DNA of 64,000 bases, from NCBI GenBank assembly GCA_903934295.1, contig CAIZNI010000011.1, forward strand, positions 1 to 64,000. Reading direction: 5' to 3'. Each line of letters starts with the position of its first letter. Within the stretch, counting starts at the first letter, position 1. Below the pieces are notes generated by a model. It saw only the letters and a program-made list of their open reading frames with translations, was not told the DNA's origin and made no database searches. Origin of the DNA: an uncultured beta proteobacterium. Lineage in GTDB: Bacteria; Pseudomonadota; Gammaproteobacteria; Burkholderiales; Burkholderiaceae_E. Of this stretch, positions 36,622-45,436 are shown piece by piece. The translations under genes were made by a program, and so were the position numbers.

Positions 36622-38355
36622 ATGGCTGACTATGACCTCATCATTCGCGGCGGCACGGTTCACGACGGGCTGGGCGGCGCGCCGCGTCAGGCTGACGTCG
36701 GGATCCGCGATGGCGTGATCGCGGCCATCGGTACCGTGACCGGCACCGCCGGCGAGGAAATCGACGCGCGCGGCCTGGTGGTGACGCCCGGCTTCGTCGA
36801 TGTCCACACCCATTACGACGGTCAGACGACCTGGGAGAACCGCCTGGCGCCCTCCTCGGGGCACGGCGTGACCTCGGTGGTGATGGGCAACTGCGGCGTC
36901 GGATTCGCCCCCTGCCGGCCGGCCGAGCGCGGGATCCTGGTCAAGGTCATGGAGGGCGTCGAGGACGTGCCCGAAGTGGTGATGACCGAGGGTCTGCCCT
37001 GGAACTGGGAAACCTTTCCCGAATATCTTGATGCGCTCGCGGCCCGCGAGTTCGACATCGACGTGGCCGCGCAACTGCCGCACTCGGCGCTGCGGGTCTA
37101 TGTGATGGGCCAGCGGGCCGGCGAACAGGAGCCGCCCACCGCCGAGGACCTCGCGCAGATGCGCCAGCTGACCACCGAGGCGATCCGCGCCGGGGCGCTG
37201 GGCGTCACCACGTCGCGAAACCTGCTGCACCGGACCAAGGCGGGTGAACTCGCGCCCAGCCTGTTCTCGGAAGAGGACGAACTGTGCGCGCTGGCCGAGG
37301 GCCTGAAGGACGCCGGCAGCGGCGTGTTCCAGATCATTCCCGCGCCGATGGGCGACGCGGTGTCGGAGTTCGCCCTGATGCGCCGGCTGGCCGAGCGCAG
37401 CGGGCGTCCGCTGTCGTATTCGCTCATCCAGATGCCCACCGGTGACGATCAGGCCTGGCGTCGCTCGCTGGCCGCGCTCAGCGCGGCGGCCGACGACGGA
37501 CTGCAGATGCGCGCCCAGGTCGCGCCGCGTCCGGTGGGCATGTTCTACGGACTGGAGCTGAGCTTCCACCCGTTCGCCTACCACCCGAGCTACAAGGCGA
37601 TCGCGCACCTGCCGCTGGCCGAGCGCGTCGCGCGGATGAAGGATCCGGCGCTGCGCGCCCAACTGCTCTGGGAGCAGGCCGAGGACACCAATCCGGTCAA
37701 CCTGAAGACGGTGAAGGCCTTCCAGTTCTCGTATTCCTGGGGTCAGGAAGCCGATTACGAGCCGTCGCTGACCGACCGCATCGACAAGCGCGCCAAGGCC
37801 GCCGGGCTGTCGGTCGAGGAATTCGCCTACGACATGCTGCTGGCCGACGAAGGCCGCGCCATCTTCTATCAGCCGGGCGCCAATTACCGTGACGGCAACC
37901 TGGACGCGGTGCGCGAGATGCTTGGCCACCCGCAGGCGGTGGTCGGTCTGGCCGACGGCGGGGCGCACTACGGGATGATCTGCGACGCCAGCTTCCCGAC
38001 GTATTTCCTCGCCCGCTGGGCGCGCGATGCCGAAGCGTCGCAGCGGATCGCGCTGCCGCAGGCCATCGCGGCGCTGACCAGCGAACCCGCGGCACTGGCC
38101 GGCCTCAATGACCGGGGCCGCCTGGCGGTGGGCCTGAAGGCCGACCTCAATCTCATCGATTTCGACCGGCTGAAAGTGCATGTGCCGACGGTGGTGCATG
38201 ACCTGCCGGCCGGCGGTCGCCGGATGCGCCAGCTGGCCGACGGCTATGTCGCCACCATCGTCTCGGGCCAGGTCACTTACCGCAACGGCGAGCCCACCGG
38301 GGCGCTGCCGGGTCGGTTGGTGCGCGGCCAGCGAGGCGTGCCGGCGCTGGCCTGA
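36622..38355 (+). CDS. N-acyl-D-amino-acid deacylase / amidohydrolase
   Basis: 577 residues from ATG 36622. MADYDLIIRGGTVHDGLGG is the typical start. The metal motif VDVHTHYDGQ has H62 and H64, and GVTSVVMGNCGVGFAPCRP has Cys91, a metal ligand in D-aminoacylases. NDRGRLAVGLKADLNLIDFD closes the composite beta-sandwich. The family hydrolyses N-acyl-D-amino acids or related imides, and the specificity here is unknown. A longer reading frame upstream lacks homology and was not used. Confidence 0.83.
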   Translation: MADYDLIIRGGTVHDGLGGAPRQADVGIRDGVIAAIGTVTGTAGEEIDARGLVVTPGFVDVHTHYDGQTTWENRLAPSSGHGVTSVVMGNCGVGFAPCRPAERGILVKVMEGVEDVPEVVMTEGLPWNWETFPEYLDALAAREFDIDVAAQLPHSALRVYVMGQRAGEQEPPTAEDLAQMRQLTTEAIRAGALGVTTSRNLLHRTKAGELAPSLFSEEDELCALAEGLKDAGSGVFQIIPAPMGDAVSEFALMRRLAERSGRPLSYSLIQMPTGDDQAWRRSLAALSAAADDGLQMRAQVAPRPVGMFYGLELSFHPFAYHPSYKAIAHLPLAERVARMKDPALRAQLLWEQAEDTNPVNLKTVKAFQFSYSWGQEADYEPSLTDRIDKRAKAAGLSVEEFAYDMLLADEGRAIFYQPGANYRDGNLDAVREMLGHPQAVVGLADGGAHYGMICDASFPTYFLARWARDAEASQRIALPQAIAALTSEPAALAGLNDRGRLAVGLKADLNLIDFDRLKVHVPTVVHDLPAGGRRMRQLADGYVATIVSGQVTYRNGEPTGALPGRLVRGQRGVPALA

Positions 38356-38406
38356 CGGGGACGGCCGACCGGTCGGTCCGGTCAGCGAGCGGGCCGGGTT
38401 GCCTGA

Positions 38407-39201
38407 TCAGGTCGCCGCGGCCCGTGCCGCCGCGAGGAAGTCATTGAGCAGCGGCCGGTCGTCGATCAGGGCCGGGTCTTGCGGGTCATGAAACTCGGGG
38501 TGCCACTGCACCCCGGCCACGAAGCTGGGGCCACGCCAGCGCACCGCCTCGATGGTGCCGTCGTCCGGGCAATGGGCCTCGACCTCGAAGTCGGGCGCCA
38601 GATCGCGGATGGCCTGGTGATGGATGCTGTTGACGGCGCCCCCGGCGATGCCGCCGTACAGGGCCGACAGCCGCGTGCCGGCGACCAGTGAGACCGGGTG
38701 GACATGGCGCTCGTAGCCGACCGGGTCGCGGTGCGCGCGCGCGTGCGGCCGGTGGGTGGGGATGTCCTGGATCAGGGTCCCGCCGAACATCACATTGAGC
38801 AGCTGCAGGCCGCGGCAGATGCCGAACACCGGCTTGCCGGCCTTCACGAAGGCCTCGACCAGTTCGATCTCGTAGCGGTCACGCGCCTGGTCGCCCGCCC
38901 AATCCGGGTGCTGGGCGGTTTCGCCGTAGCTCTGCGGTGCGACGTCGACGCCGCCCTGCAGCACCAGTCCGTCGAGCGCCGCCGCGTAGTCGTGCAGATT
39001 CAATTCGCTGCGGGTGACGATGCTGTCGCGGGTGATTGCCGGAACCATCAGCGCCACCGCGCCGCCGGACAGGACCCAGTGCCCCACCGACTGCTCGAGG
39101 TAGTGCACGTTCTTGCTCCAGACACCGTGGGCGGCGATGCCGGCGGTGCCGGGCGTGTAGAGGCGTGCCGAGACGCCGATCAGAAGAGGTTTGGACGACA
39201 T
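38407..39201 (-). CDS. puuD: Gamma-glutamyl-gamma-aminobutyrate hydrolase-like class I glutamine amidotransferase
   Basis: 264 residues from ATG 39201 (MSSKPLLIGVSARLY). The nucleophile C129 is in VFGICRGLQLLNVMFGG, with LIQDIPTH following. The His-Glu pair is in VQWHPEF. This is the peptidase C26/PuuD family, which releases GABA from gamma-glutamyl-GABA in putrescine breakdown. No other Puu genes are nearby, so the symbol is by similarity only and the real substrate may differ. Confidence 0.78.
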   Translation of the reverse strand: MSSKPLLIGVSARLYTPGTAGIAAHGVWSKNVHYLEQSVGHWVLSGGAVALMVPAITRDSIVTRSELNLHDYAAALDGLVLQGGVDVAPQSYGETAQHPDWAGDQARDRYEIELVEAFVKAGKPVFGICRGLQLLNVMFGGTLIQDIPTHRPHARAHRDPVGYERHVHPVSLVAGTRLSALYGGIAGGAVNSIHHQAIRDLAPDFEVEAHCPDDGTIEAVRWRGPSFVAGVQWHPEFHDPQDPALIDDRPLLNDFLAAARAAAT

Positions 39202-39447
39202 GGTTGGGACACAGGAGTGGGCAGGACCGGCACCGCGCCGGCCGGGTCGGACATCACGACTCGGCGGCATCCGCGCCTGACAAGGGCGGTGCATCGCGCC
39301 GCCGATCACCGGTTGGTCTGCCGGGGGTTTCGAAAGCGCAGAAGTCGCGGTTGATGTCATTATGCGGTCATCCTGCCGTGGTTAACTCGCGAACGGCATG
39401 ATCCGCCCGGCCGGTTCGCCTCGCCGGTCCTTCACGGGAAGATCCGC

Positions 39448-40014
39448 ATGAACACTCGTTCCTTCATCACCGCCGCGAGCCTGGCCGGTCAGGTCCTGCT
39501 GCAGGCCGGTGGTCCTGCGAACGCACAGACGGCGCCGTCCGCGCAGACGTCGATCCGCGAGACGCTCTGGGACGACCTCGTGCCGCCCGGCTGGGACCCG
39601 ATGAAGCGGTTTCGCGACGCGCGGCTCAACGCGCTGCCCGACAGCGATCCGCGCGTGCAGGAAATGATGCTCGAGCTTCGCGAGGTCTGGGACAAGGCGC
39701 CGGTGAACCCGCGCATGGATGGCGCGACCGTTCGCCTGCCCGGCTATGTGGTGCCCCTGGAGGAGGTCAAGGGGGAGTTGCAGGAGTTCCTGGTCGTGCC
39801 CTATTTCGGCGCCTGCATTCATTCGCCGCCGCCGCCGGCCAACCAGATCGTGCATGTTTCCGGTGCCCGTGCACCGAAGGGATTGCGGGCGATGGACGCG
39901 GTCTGGGTCACCGGAGTGCTCAAGGCGCAGCGCCTGGACTCGGCGATGGGGGTGAGCGGCTACCAGATCCAGGGCGCGCAGGTGGAACGTTATGTTGCGC
40001 CCAAGCGGCCCTGA
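39448..40014 (+). CDS. Exported DUF3299 protein (ZrgD-like)
   Basis: 188 residues with a signal peptide ending GPANAQ. The family core is VRLPGYVVPLEEVKGELQEF, LVVPYFGACIHSPPPPANQI, then VWVTGVLK. The C-I-H-S-P-P-P-P segment is invariant in DUF3299 and suggests metal contact. It overlaps the DUF2796 gene by 23 bases and heads an ATPase-permease operon. DUF3299 proteins accompany DUF2796 proteins in the Zrg zinc-import systems of Vibrio. Mechanism unknown. Confidence 0.78.
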   Translation: MNTRSFITAASLAGQVLLQAGGPANAQTAPSAQTSIRETLWDDLVPPGWDPMKRFRDARLNALPDSDPRVQEMMLELREVWDKAPVNPRMDGATVRLPGYVVPLEEVKGELQEFLVVPYFGACIHSPPPPANQIVHVSGARAPKGLRAMDAVWVTGVLKAQRLDSAMGVSGYQIQGAQVERYVAPKRP

Positions 40015-40564
40015 GTGCGGGGCTCCCGGCGCGCGTTGGCGCCTGGTGCTCGGGGCGCTGCTGATGTGCGCGGTGCTGACTCCGTCCGCGCAGGCCGCCG
40101 GTCGGGCTCACCAGCACGGGGTCGCGCGCCTCGACATTGCGGTCGATCCCGGCGAGATCACGCTGCAGTTCAGCACGCCGTTGGACAACCTGCTGGGCTT
40201 CGAGCGGGCGCCGCGCACCGATGCCGAGCGGGCGCAGGTCCAGTCGCTCGTCGCCCGTCTGCGGGCTGGCGAGACGATGTGGCGAATCGACCCGGCCGCT
40301 GGCTGCCAGCTGGCCGGGGTCACGCTGGAGTCGGCGGTGCTCAAGCTCGGACGGTCTGTCGCCTCGGCGGGCGATACCGGGCATGCCGACCTCGAGGGCG
40401 TGTACACGTTCCGCTGCGCCGACACGGCGCGCGCCGGCCACCTGGATGTCGGCCTGTTCGGCTTTCGGCATCTGCACCGTGTGGAGGTGCAGGTGGCCAC
40501 TGCCCGCGGGCAGTTTCGCCGGGACCTGAAGCGGCCCGCGCAGCGCATCGTGCTGTCGCCCTGA
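39992..40564 (+). CDS. DUF2796 periplasmic metal-binding protein (ZrgA-like)
   Basis: 190 residues with a signal peptide (ALLMCAVLTPSAQAAG). The mature start GRAHQHGVARLDIAVD is the DUF2796 signature, followed by PLDNLLGFERAPRTDAER and LHRVEVQVAT. ZrgA-type proteins bind zinc. This one lacks the long internal His-rich stretch of many homologues, and only H-x-H clusters at both ends are visible. It starts inside the preceding gene and ends 10 bases before the ATPase. Confidence 0.8.
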   Translation: MLRPSGPECGAPGARWRLVLGALLMCAVLTPSAQAAGRAHQHGVARLDIAVDPGEITLQFSTPLDNLLGFERAPRTDAERAQVQSLVARLRAGETMWRIDPAAGCQLAGVTLESAVLKLGRSVASAGDTGHADLEGVYTFRCADTARAGHLDVGLFGFRHLHRVEVQVATARGQFRRDLKRPAQRIVLSP

Positions 40565-40574
40565 GCCCGCGCCG

Positions 40575-41285
40575 ATGATCGAGATCGCCGATCTGCACTA
40601 CCGATGGCCGGGCGCGTCGAGCGACTGCCTGGACATCGAGTCGCTGCACCTGGGCGCCGGACGCACGCTGTTTTTGCACGGCGCCAGCGGCACCGGCAAG
40701 AGCACGCTGCTCGGGCTGCTGGCCGGCGTGCTGCTGCCCGGATCGGGGCGGGTGAGCCTGATGGGCACCGCCTGGTCGTCGCTGCCGGGCGCGCGCCGCG
40801 ATGGCTTTCGGGCCGACCATGTCGGCTACCTTTTTCAGCAGTTCAACCTGCTGCCTTACCTGAGCGTGCTCGACAACGTGCTGCTGCCCTGTCGGTTCTC
40901 GGCGCTGCGCCGTGAGCGCGAGGCGGCAGCGTCGGGTACCGCGCGGGCGGGTGCCGGGCGCCTGCTGCAGCGGGTCGGTCTGGGCGAGACCCTTTGGGAC
41001 CGGCCGGCCGCGCAGCTGTCGGTCGGGCAGCAGCAGCGGGTGGCGGCCGCGCGCGCGCTCATCGGCCGCCCCGAAGTGGTGATCGCCGACGAGCCGACCT
41101 CGGCGCTCGATGCCTCGCGGCGCGACGCGTTCATGGACCTGTTGCTGGCGCAGTGCACGGCGGGCGGCAGTACCCTCGTCTTCGTCAGTCACGACGATCG
41201 CCTGGCGGCGCGCTTCGATGAGCGCCTGGCGCTGGCCGACATCAATCGGGCGGTCGATCCGGCCGCCGCGGGCGAGTCGGCATGA
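40575..41285 (+). CDS. ABC ATPase (LolD/MacB type), zinc-system partner
   Basis: 236 residues. Walker A GASGTGKST, Q-loop FQQFNLLPYLSVLDNVLLP, signature LSVGQQQRVAAARALIG and Walker B EVVIADEPTSALD match the LolD/MacB type. It overlaps the MacB-type permease by ATGA. In context it should drive the DUF2796-associated system rather than lipoprotein sorting. Confidence 0.83.
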   Translation: MIEIADLHYRWPGASSDCLDIESLHLGAGRTLFLHGASGTGKSTLLGLLAGVLLPGSGRVSLMGTAWSSLPGARRDGFRADHVGYLFQQFNLLPYLSVLDNVLLPCRFSALRREREAAASGTARAGAGRLLQRVGLGETLWDRPAAQLSVGQQQRVAAARALIGRPEVVIADEPTSALDASRRDAFMDLLLAQCTAGGSTLVFVSHDDRLAARFDERLALADINRAVDPAAAGESA

Positions 41286-42556
41286 GGGCAATCCTGGCGA
41301 TCGCCTGGGCCAGTGCCTGGAACCGGCGCCTGACGCTGTCGCTGGTGGTGGTCTCGGTGGCGCTGTCGACCTTCCTGCTGATCGGCATCGAGCGGCTGCG
41401 CACCGATGTTCGCGACAGCTTCGCCCAGTCGGTCAGCGGCACCGATCTGGTGGTGGGTGCCCGCGGCGGCGCGCTGCCCCTGATGCTCAATGCGGTCTTT
41501 CGGATCGGGGGTGCCACCGGCAGCATCCGCCTGGACAGCCTGCGCGAGCTCGAGAAGCACCGGGCGGTGGCCTGGATCGTGCCGCTGGCCCTGGGTGACA
41601 CGCACCGCGGATTCCCGGTGCTGGCCACCACCACCGACTATTTCACCCGCTTCCGGTACGGCGCGCGGCAGGCGCTGGCGCTGGCCGACGGACGCGCCTT
41701 CGAGGGCACGCTCGACACGCTGCATCACGCGGTGATCGGGGCTGAAATCGCCCGGGCGCTGGGCTATCGGGTCGGGCAGTCGATCGCGCTCAGCCACGGC
41801 AGCGGCGTGATTGCGGGCGCCGATCATGCCGACCAGCCGTTCACCGTCACCGGCATCCTGGCGCGCACCGGCACGCCGGTCGATCGCACCGTGCACATCA
41901 GCCTGCAGGCCATGCAGGCGATTCATCTGGACTGGGTGGCGGGCATGCCGGTGCCGGGCCGCCGGACCACCGCCGAGCAGGCGCGCCAGGCCGACCTGAC
42001 CCCACGCCAGGTGACTGCGGCGCTCGTCGGCCTGAAGAGCCGGGCGGCGGTGTTCTCGGTTCAGCGCGCGGTCGGCGATTTCGCCGGCGAGCCGCTGATG
42101 GCGGTGCTGCCGGGGGTGGCGCTGGACGAACTGTGGTCGGTGGTGGGCGTGGGCGAGCAGGCGCTGCTGCTGATCTCGGCGATGGTGGCGGTTGTCAGCC
42201 TCGCCGGACTGGTGGCGGTGGTGCTGGCCGGACTGAACGAGCGGCGGCGTGAGCTGGCGGTGCTGCGCGCGGTCGGCGCGGCGCCCCGCCACATCCTGCT
42301 GATGCTCGCGGCCGAGGGGGCGCTGGTCACCCTGGCCGGTGCGGCGCTGGGGGTGGCGGCCAGCGCGCTGCTGATCGTCACCGCCGGGCCGTGGATGCAG
42401 GCAAGATTCGGCATCGGGCTCACGCTGTCGGCGCCGACGCCGGCGCAGTGGGCCTTGCTGGCGGCGGTGCTGGTGGCCGGATTGCTCGCCAGCCTGGTGC
42501 CGGGGTGGCGCGCCTATCGCCTGTCGCTGGCCGACGGATTGTCGCCGCGGTCCTGA
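41282..42556 (+). CDS. FtsX/MacB-type ABC permease
   Basis: 424 residues. One membrane helix near 20-40 is followed by a periplasmic domain of about 250 residues, then three C-terminal helices. ELAVLRAVGAAPRHILLMLA is the coupling segment typical of FtsX-like permeases. LVVGARGGALPLMLNAVFRI lies early in the periplasmic domain. It is the last gene of the DUF3299-DUF2796-ATPase operon. Such permeases often act mechanically, without passing a small solute through a pore. Confidence 0.82.
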   Translation: MRAILAIAWASAWNRRLTLSLVVVSVALSTFLLIGIERLRTDVRDSFAQSVSGTDLVVGARGGALPLMLNAVFRIGGATGSIRLDSLRELEKHRAVAWIVPLALGDTHRGFPVLATTTDYFTRFRYGARQALALADGRAFEGTLDTLHHAVIGAEIARALGYRVGQSIALSHGSGVIAGADHADQPFTVTGILARTGTPVDRTVHISLQAMQAIHLDWVAGMPVPGRRTTAEQARQADLTPRQVTAALVGLKSRAAVFSVQRAVGDFAGEPLMAVLPGVALDELWSVVGVGEQALLLISAMVAVVSLAGLVAVVLAGLNERRRELAVLRAVGAAPRHILLMLAAEGALVTLAGAALGVAASALLIVTAGPWMQARFGIGLTLSAPTPAQWALLAAVLVAGLLASLVPGWRAYRLSLADGLSPRS

Positions 42557-42611
42557 GCACCCGGACACGAATACACACACCGATCAGAACAATCACTCAA
42601 GGAGACCGACA

Positions 42612-43769
42612 ATGCTTTCTGCACAGACCTTCCAGATCCGCCCCCTGCCGATGATGTTCTTCGGCGCCGACGCCTCGATGAACCTGGCCACGCATGTGAA
42701 GTCGCTGCGTCGCTCGGCGGCGCTGATCGTCACCGACGCCGGCCTGATGGCCAGCGGCGCCATCGCGCCCCTGCTCGAGAAGCTGAAAGCCGATGGCATC
42801 ACCATCGACGTGTTCGACGGCGTCGAGGCCAATCCCACCGACCGCAATGTGATGGCCGGTGCCGAACGCCTGCGCGCGCTGGGCGACGCGGTGCTGATCG
42901 CGATCGGTGGCGGCTCGTCGATGGATTGCGGCAAGGCGATCGCGCTGCTCGGCCCCAATGGCGGCACGGTCGCGCAACTGCAGGCGGGCCCGCCCAGCCA
43001 TCCTGGCGTCCCGGTGATCGCGGTGGCCACCACCGCCGGCACCGGATCGGAAACCAATTCGGCCTGCGTGATCACCAACACCGAACTGGGCCGCAAGACC
43101 TATGTGATGCACCCCAGCATCGTGCCGGTGATCTCGGTGCTCGACCCCCGCCTCACCCTGGGCCTGCCCAAGTACCCGACCGCCACCTGCGGCTTCGACG
43201 TCCTGACCCACGCGATCGAGGCCTTCACTTCGTCGCGCACCACTCCCTATTCCGACGCGGTGGCGCTCGGCGCGATCCGCATCGTCGCCCGTTACCTGCG
43301 CCCGGTGGTGGCTGACGGCGCCGATCTCGAGGCGCGCTCGCAGATGATGCTGGCCTCGAGCATGGCGGCGATCGCCTTCAATGTGTCGGGGCTGGGCGCG
43401 GCGCACGGCACCGGTCACGCGCTGTCGGCGCGGCTCAACGCGGCGCACGGCCAGACGCTGGCGACGATGCTGCCCCACATCATGGAATACAACCTGCCGG
43501 TTCGCGCGGCCAAGTACGCCGAGGTGGCGCACGCGCTGGGCGTGGCGTCGCCGTCGGCCGGCGAAGAGGCCAATGCGCGCGCCGCGATCGCCGAGGTGAT
43601 CGCGCTGCGGGCCGACATCGGGATCGCCCGCTCGATCCGTGACCTGGGCGGCACCGACGACCTGCTGGCGCTGCTGGTGGGCGACGCGGCGGCCGATGGT
43701 GTGAACCTGAGCAATGCGCGCAAGCTCGATCCGGCGGCGTTCGAGGCCCTGTATCGGGCGGCCTGGTAA
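42612..43769 (+). CDS. Iron-containing alcohol dehydrogenase
   Basis: 385 residues. The NAD-binding region has AIGGGSSMDCGKAIALL and ATTAGTGSETNS. The iron site includes FDVLTHAIEAF, with further His residues in GAAHGTGHALS and NAAHGQTLATMLP. This is the group III (type III) alcohol dehydrogenase family. A ribosome site (AAGGAG) precedes the ATG. The substrate is not evident. It is separated from the zinc-type operon by 55 bases. Confidence 0.85.
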   Translation: MLSAQTFQIRPLPMMFFGADASMNLATHVKSLRRSAALIVTDAGLMASGAIAPLLEKLKADGITIDVFDGVEANPTDRNVMAGAERLRALGDAVLIAIGGGSSMDCGKAIALLGPNGGTVAQLQAGPPSHPGVPVIAVATTAGTGSETNSACVITNTELGRKTYVMHPSIVPVISVLDPRLTLGLPKYPTATCGFDVLTHAIEAFTSSRTTPYSDAVALGAIRIVARYLRPVVADGADLEARSQMMLASSMAAIAFNVSGLGAAHGTGHALSARLNAAHGQTLATMLPHIMEYNLPVRAAKYAEVAHALGVASPSAGEEANARAAIAEVIALRADIGIARSIRDLGGTDDLLALLVGDAAADGVNLSNARKLDPAAFEALYRAAW

Positions 43770-43804
43770 GTGGGCCAATAACGATGTCCTGGCGGAGGTT
43801 TGCG

Positions 43805-44248
43805 ATGAAGTCATGGCTGCGATCGCTGTCGCTGGCCGCCTGCGCATTGATGGTTGCGGGCTGCCAGTCGCTGTATCCGCCGGCGTCGGGTGCGGTGGCC
43901 GCGCCCACCGCCGCCTCACTGCAGGGAACGCGCTGGCTGCTCGAAGACCTCGCCGGTCGTGGCGTGCTCGACCGACTGCAGTCGACGCTCGCGTTCGGTG
44001 AGCCCGGACGGGTCTCGGGGCAGGGCGGCTGCAACCTGTTCAACGGCGCGATGACGCTCGAGGGCGATCGCCTTGCCCTGGGGCCGCTGGTCACCACCCG
44101 CCGTGCCTGCGAGCCGGCGGTGATGGATCAGGAGACGCGCTATCTGGCGGCGCTGGCGGGTGCGCGCCGGCTGGTGCGCGATGGCCCGTGGCTGCTGATC
44201 CATGGCGGCAGCGGCGATCCGCCGTTGCGGTTCACGCAGATGCGCTGA
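43805..44248 (+). CDS. META-domain lipoprotein, HslJ-like
   Basis: 147 residues from ATG 43805, with GGAGG six bases upstream. Lipobox LMVAGC gives lipidated Cys20. The META domain includes LQGTRWLLEDLAGRGVLD, GQGGCNLFNGAMTLEGD and LVTTRRACEPAVMDQET, the standard fold of HslJ (a heat-shock and novobiocin-related lipoprotein in E. coli). Its specific role is unknown. It is convergent with the HupE-type operon. Confidence 0.82.
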   Translation: MKSWLRSLSLAACALMVAGCQSLYPPASGAVAAPTAASLQGTRWLLEDLAGRGVLDRLQSTLAFGEPGRVSGQGGCNLFNGAMTLEGDRLALGPLVTTRRACEPAVMDQETRYLAALAGARRLVRDGPWLLIHGGSGDPPLRFTQMR

Positions 44249-44261
44249 GGGGGCGCGTTGT

Positions 44262-44843
44262 TTAGCGAGCGAGCCAGCCAACCGTCAGCACGCCGGCCGC
44301 CGCGATCCAGCTTCCCGCGACGCGCACGGCTGTGCGCGTCCAGCCTGCCGACAGTCGCGTCACCTCGGCCGACAGGATCGACGTCAGGCAGAAGACGGCG
44401 GTGACCGCTCCGGCCAGCGCCAGCGCACTCGCGCCTCCCGGTGCCATCGTCGCACCGTTGACCCCGCCATGCAGCAACCCCAGGGCGGCGGCCAGCACGC
44501 CCAGCGCGGTTGGGCGCATGGGCGCGTCCAGGGCAACCAGCGCACCCGCCAGCGCAAAGGAAAGCGTTGTGGCAAGCGCGGGCACGGCAGCCGACGGCCA
44601 CAGGGCACCGAGGCTGCCGCCGATCAGCCAGGCGAGCGGGAAGATGAAGATCAGCCGGCGTGCCGCGCCCGCGCCGCGCTGCCCCGCCAGCAGCGCCAGC
44701 CCCAGCACCACCAGCAGGTCGGCCGGGGTGAGCGCGACGTGTGCGAGTCCGTCGTAGTACGCGCCGAAGCCCGTTTCGACCAGATGCGCATGTGCGGGTG
44801 CAGCCGCCAGTCCGGCGCCCAGCAGGCAGAGGGCTCGGCTCAC
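44262..44843 (-). CDS. HupE/UreJ-like membrane protein 3
   Basis: 193 residues from a GTG that overlaps the preceding gene's stop (GTGA). A signal-like start ALCLLGAGLAAAPAHAHLVE leads into about six membrane helices. HLVETGFGAYYDGLAHVALT and LGLLHGGVNGATM recall the short His-containing motifs of HupE/UreJ proteins, but the match is weaker than for its neighbour. It is the last gene of the seven-gene operon. Metal or cofactor transport is inferred from the family (HupE nickel permease). Confidence 0.65.
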   Translation of the reverse strand: MSRALCLLGAGLAAAPAHAHLVETGFGAYYDGLAHVALTPADLLVVLGLALLAGQRGAGAARRLIFIFPLAWLIGGSLGALWPSAAVPALATTLSFALAGALVALDAPMRPTALGVLAAALGLLHGGVNGATMAPGGASALALAGAVTAVFCLTSILSAEVTRLSAGWTRTAVRVAGSWIAAAGVLTVGWLAR

Positions 44844-45436
44844 GCAGCGATCGCCCGCGACAGGAAGACCATCCCCGCCAGCGCCACGCCCGCGCCCGCG
44901 ACACGCACCGCTTGCCGGCCAGCCGGCCATCGGTACGCCGCACCCAGCAGGATGCCCGCCGCGTGCAGTAATCCGGTGGCGACCACGAAGCCGACGCTGT
45001 AGAGGAGTGCGCTGGTGCCCTCCGGCAGTTCGCGCCCGTGCGCGTGGCCATGGAAGACGGCAAAGAAGGCCACGATCAGCGCTGCGATCCCTGGCGCGGG
45101 CCGACTCTCGCCCAGCACCATCAGCCCCAGCACGATCGCCGACACCGCGATGCCGATTTCCACGCCGGGCAGCGGGAAGCCCAGCAGGCCCGTCAGTGCG
45201 CCGAACGCCATCACCAGCGGAAAGGCCACGGGCAACAGCCAGATGGCCGGCGATCCGAGAACCGCCCCCCACAGGCCGACCGCCACCATCGCCAGCAGGT
45301 GGTCCAGCCCCGAGACCGGATGCAGGCACCCGGCGAGAAAGCCCGCCGCCTGCCCGGCCTCCTCGTGAGCCCGCGCGAGCGCTGGAAGCGCCAGGACAAC
45401 CGTAGCGCAACGCAGCGCCGACCCCATCCGGGTCAT
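44840..45436 (-). CDS. HupE/UreJ family metal permease 2
   Basis: 198 residues from ATG 45436, overlapping the upstream stop by ATGA. The signal-like start ends ALARAHEEAG, followed by the family core GFLAGCLHPVSGLDHLLAMV and later AFFAVFHGHAHGRELPEG. The two His-rich motifs HPxxGxDH and HGHAHG are the nickel-related signatures of HupE and UreJ. About six helices. A role in nickel or cobalt uptake is known for some family members. Confidence 0.85.
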   Translation of the reverse strand: MTRMGSALRCATVVLALPALARAHEEAGQAAGFLAGCLHPVSGLDHLLAMVAVGLWGAVLGSPAIWLLPVAFPLVMAFGALTGLLGFPLPGVEIGIAVSAIVLGLMVLGESRPAPGIAALIVAFFAVFHGHAHGRELPEGTSALLYSVGFVVATGLLHAAGILLGAAYRWPAGRQAVRVAGAGVALAGMVFLSRAIAA

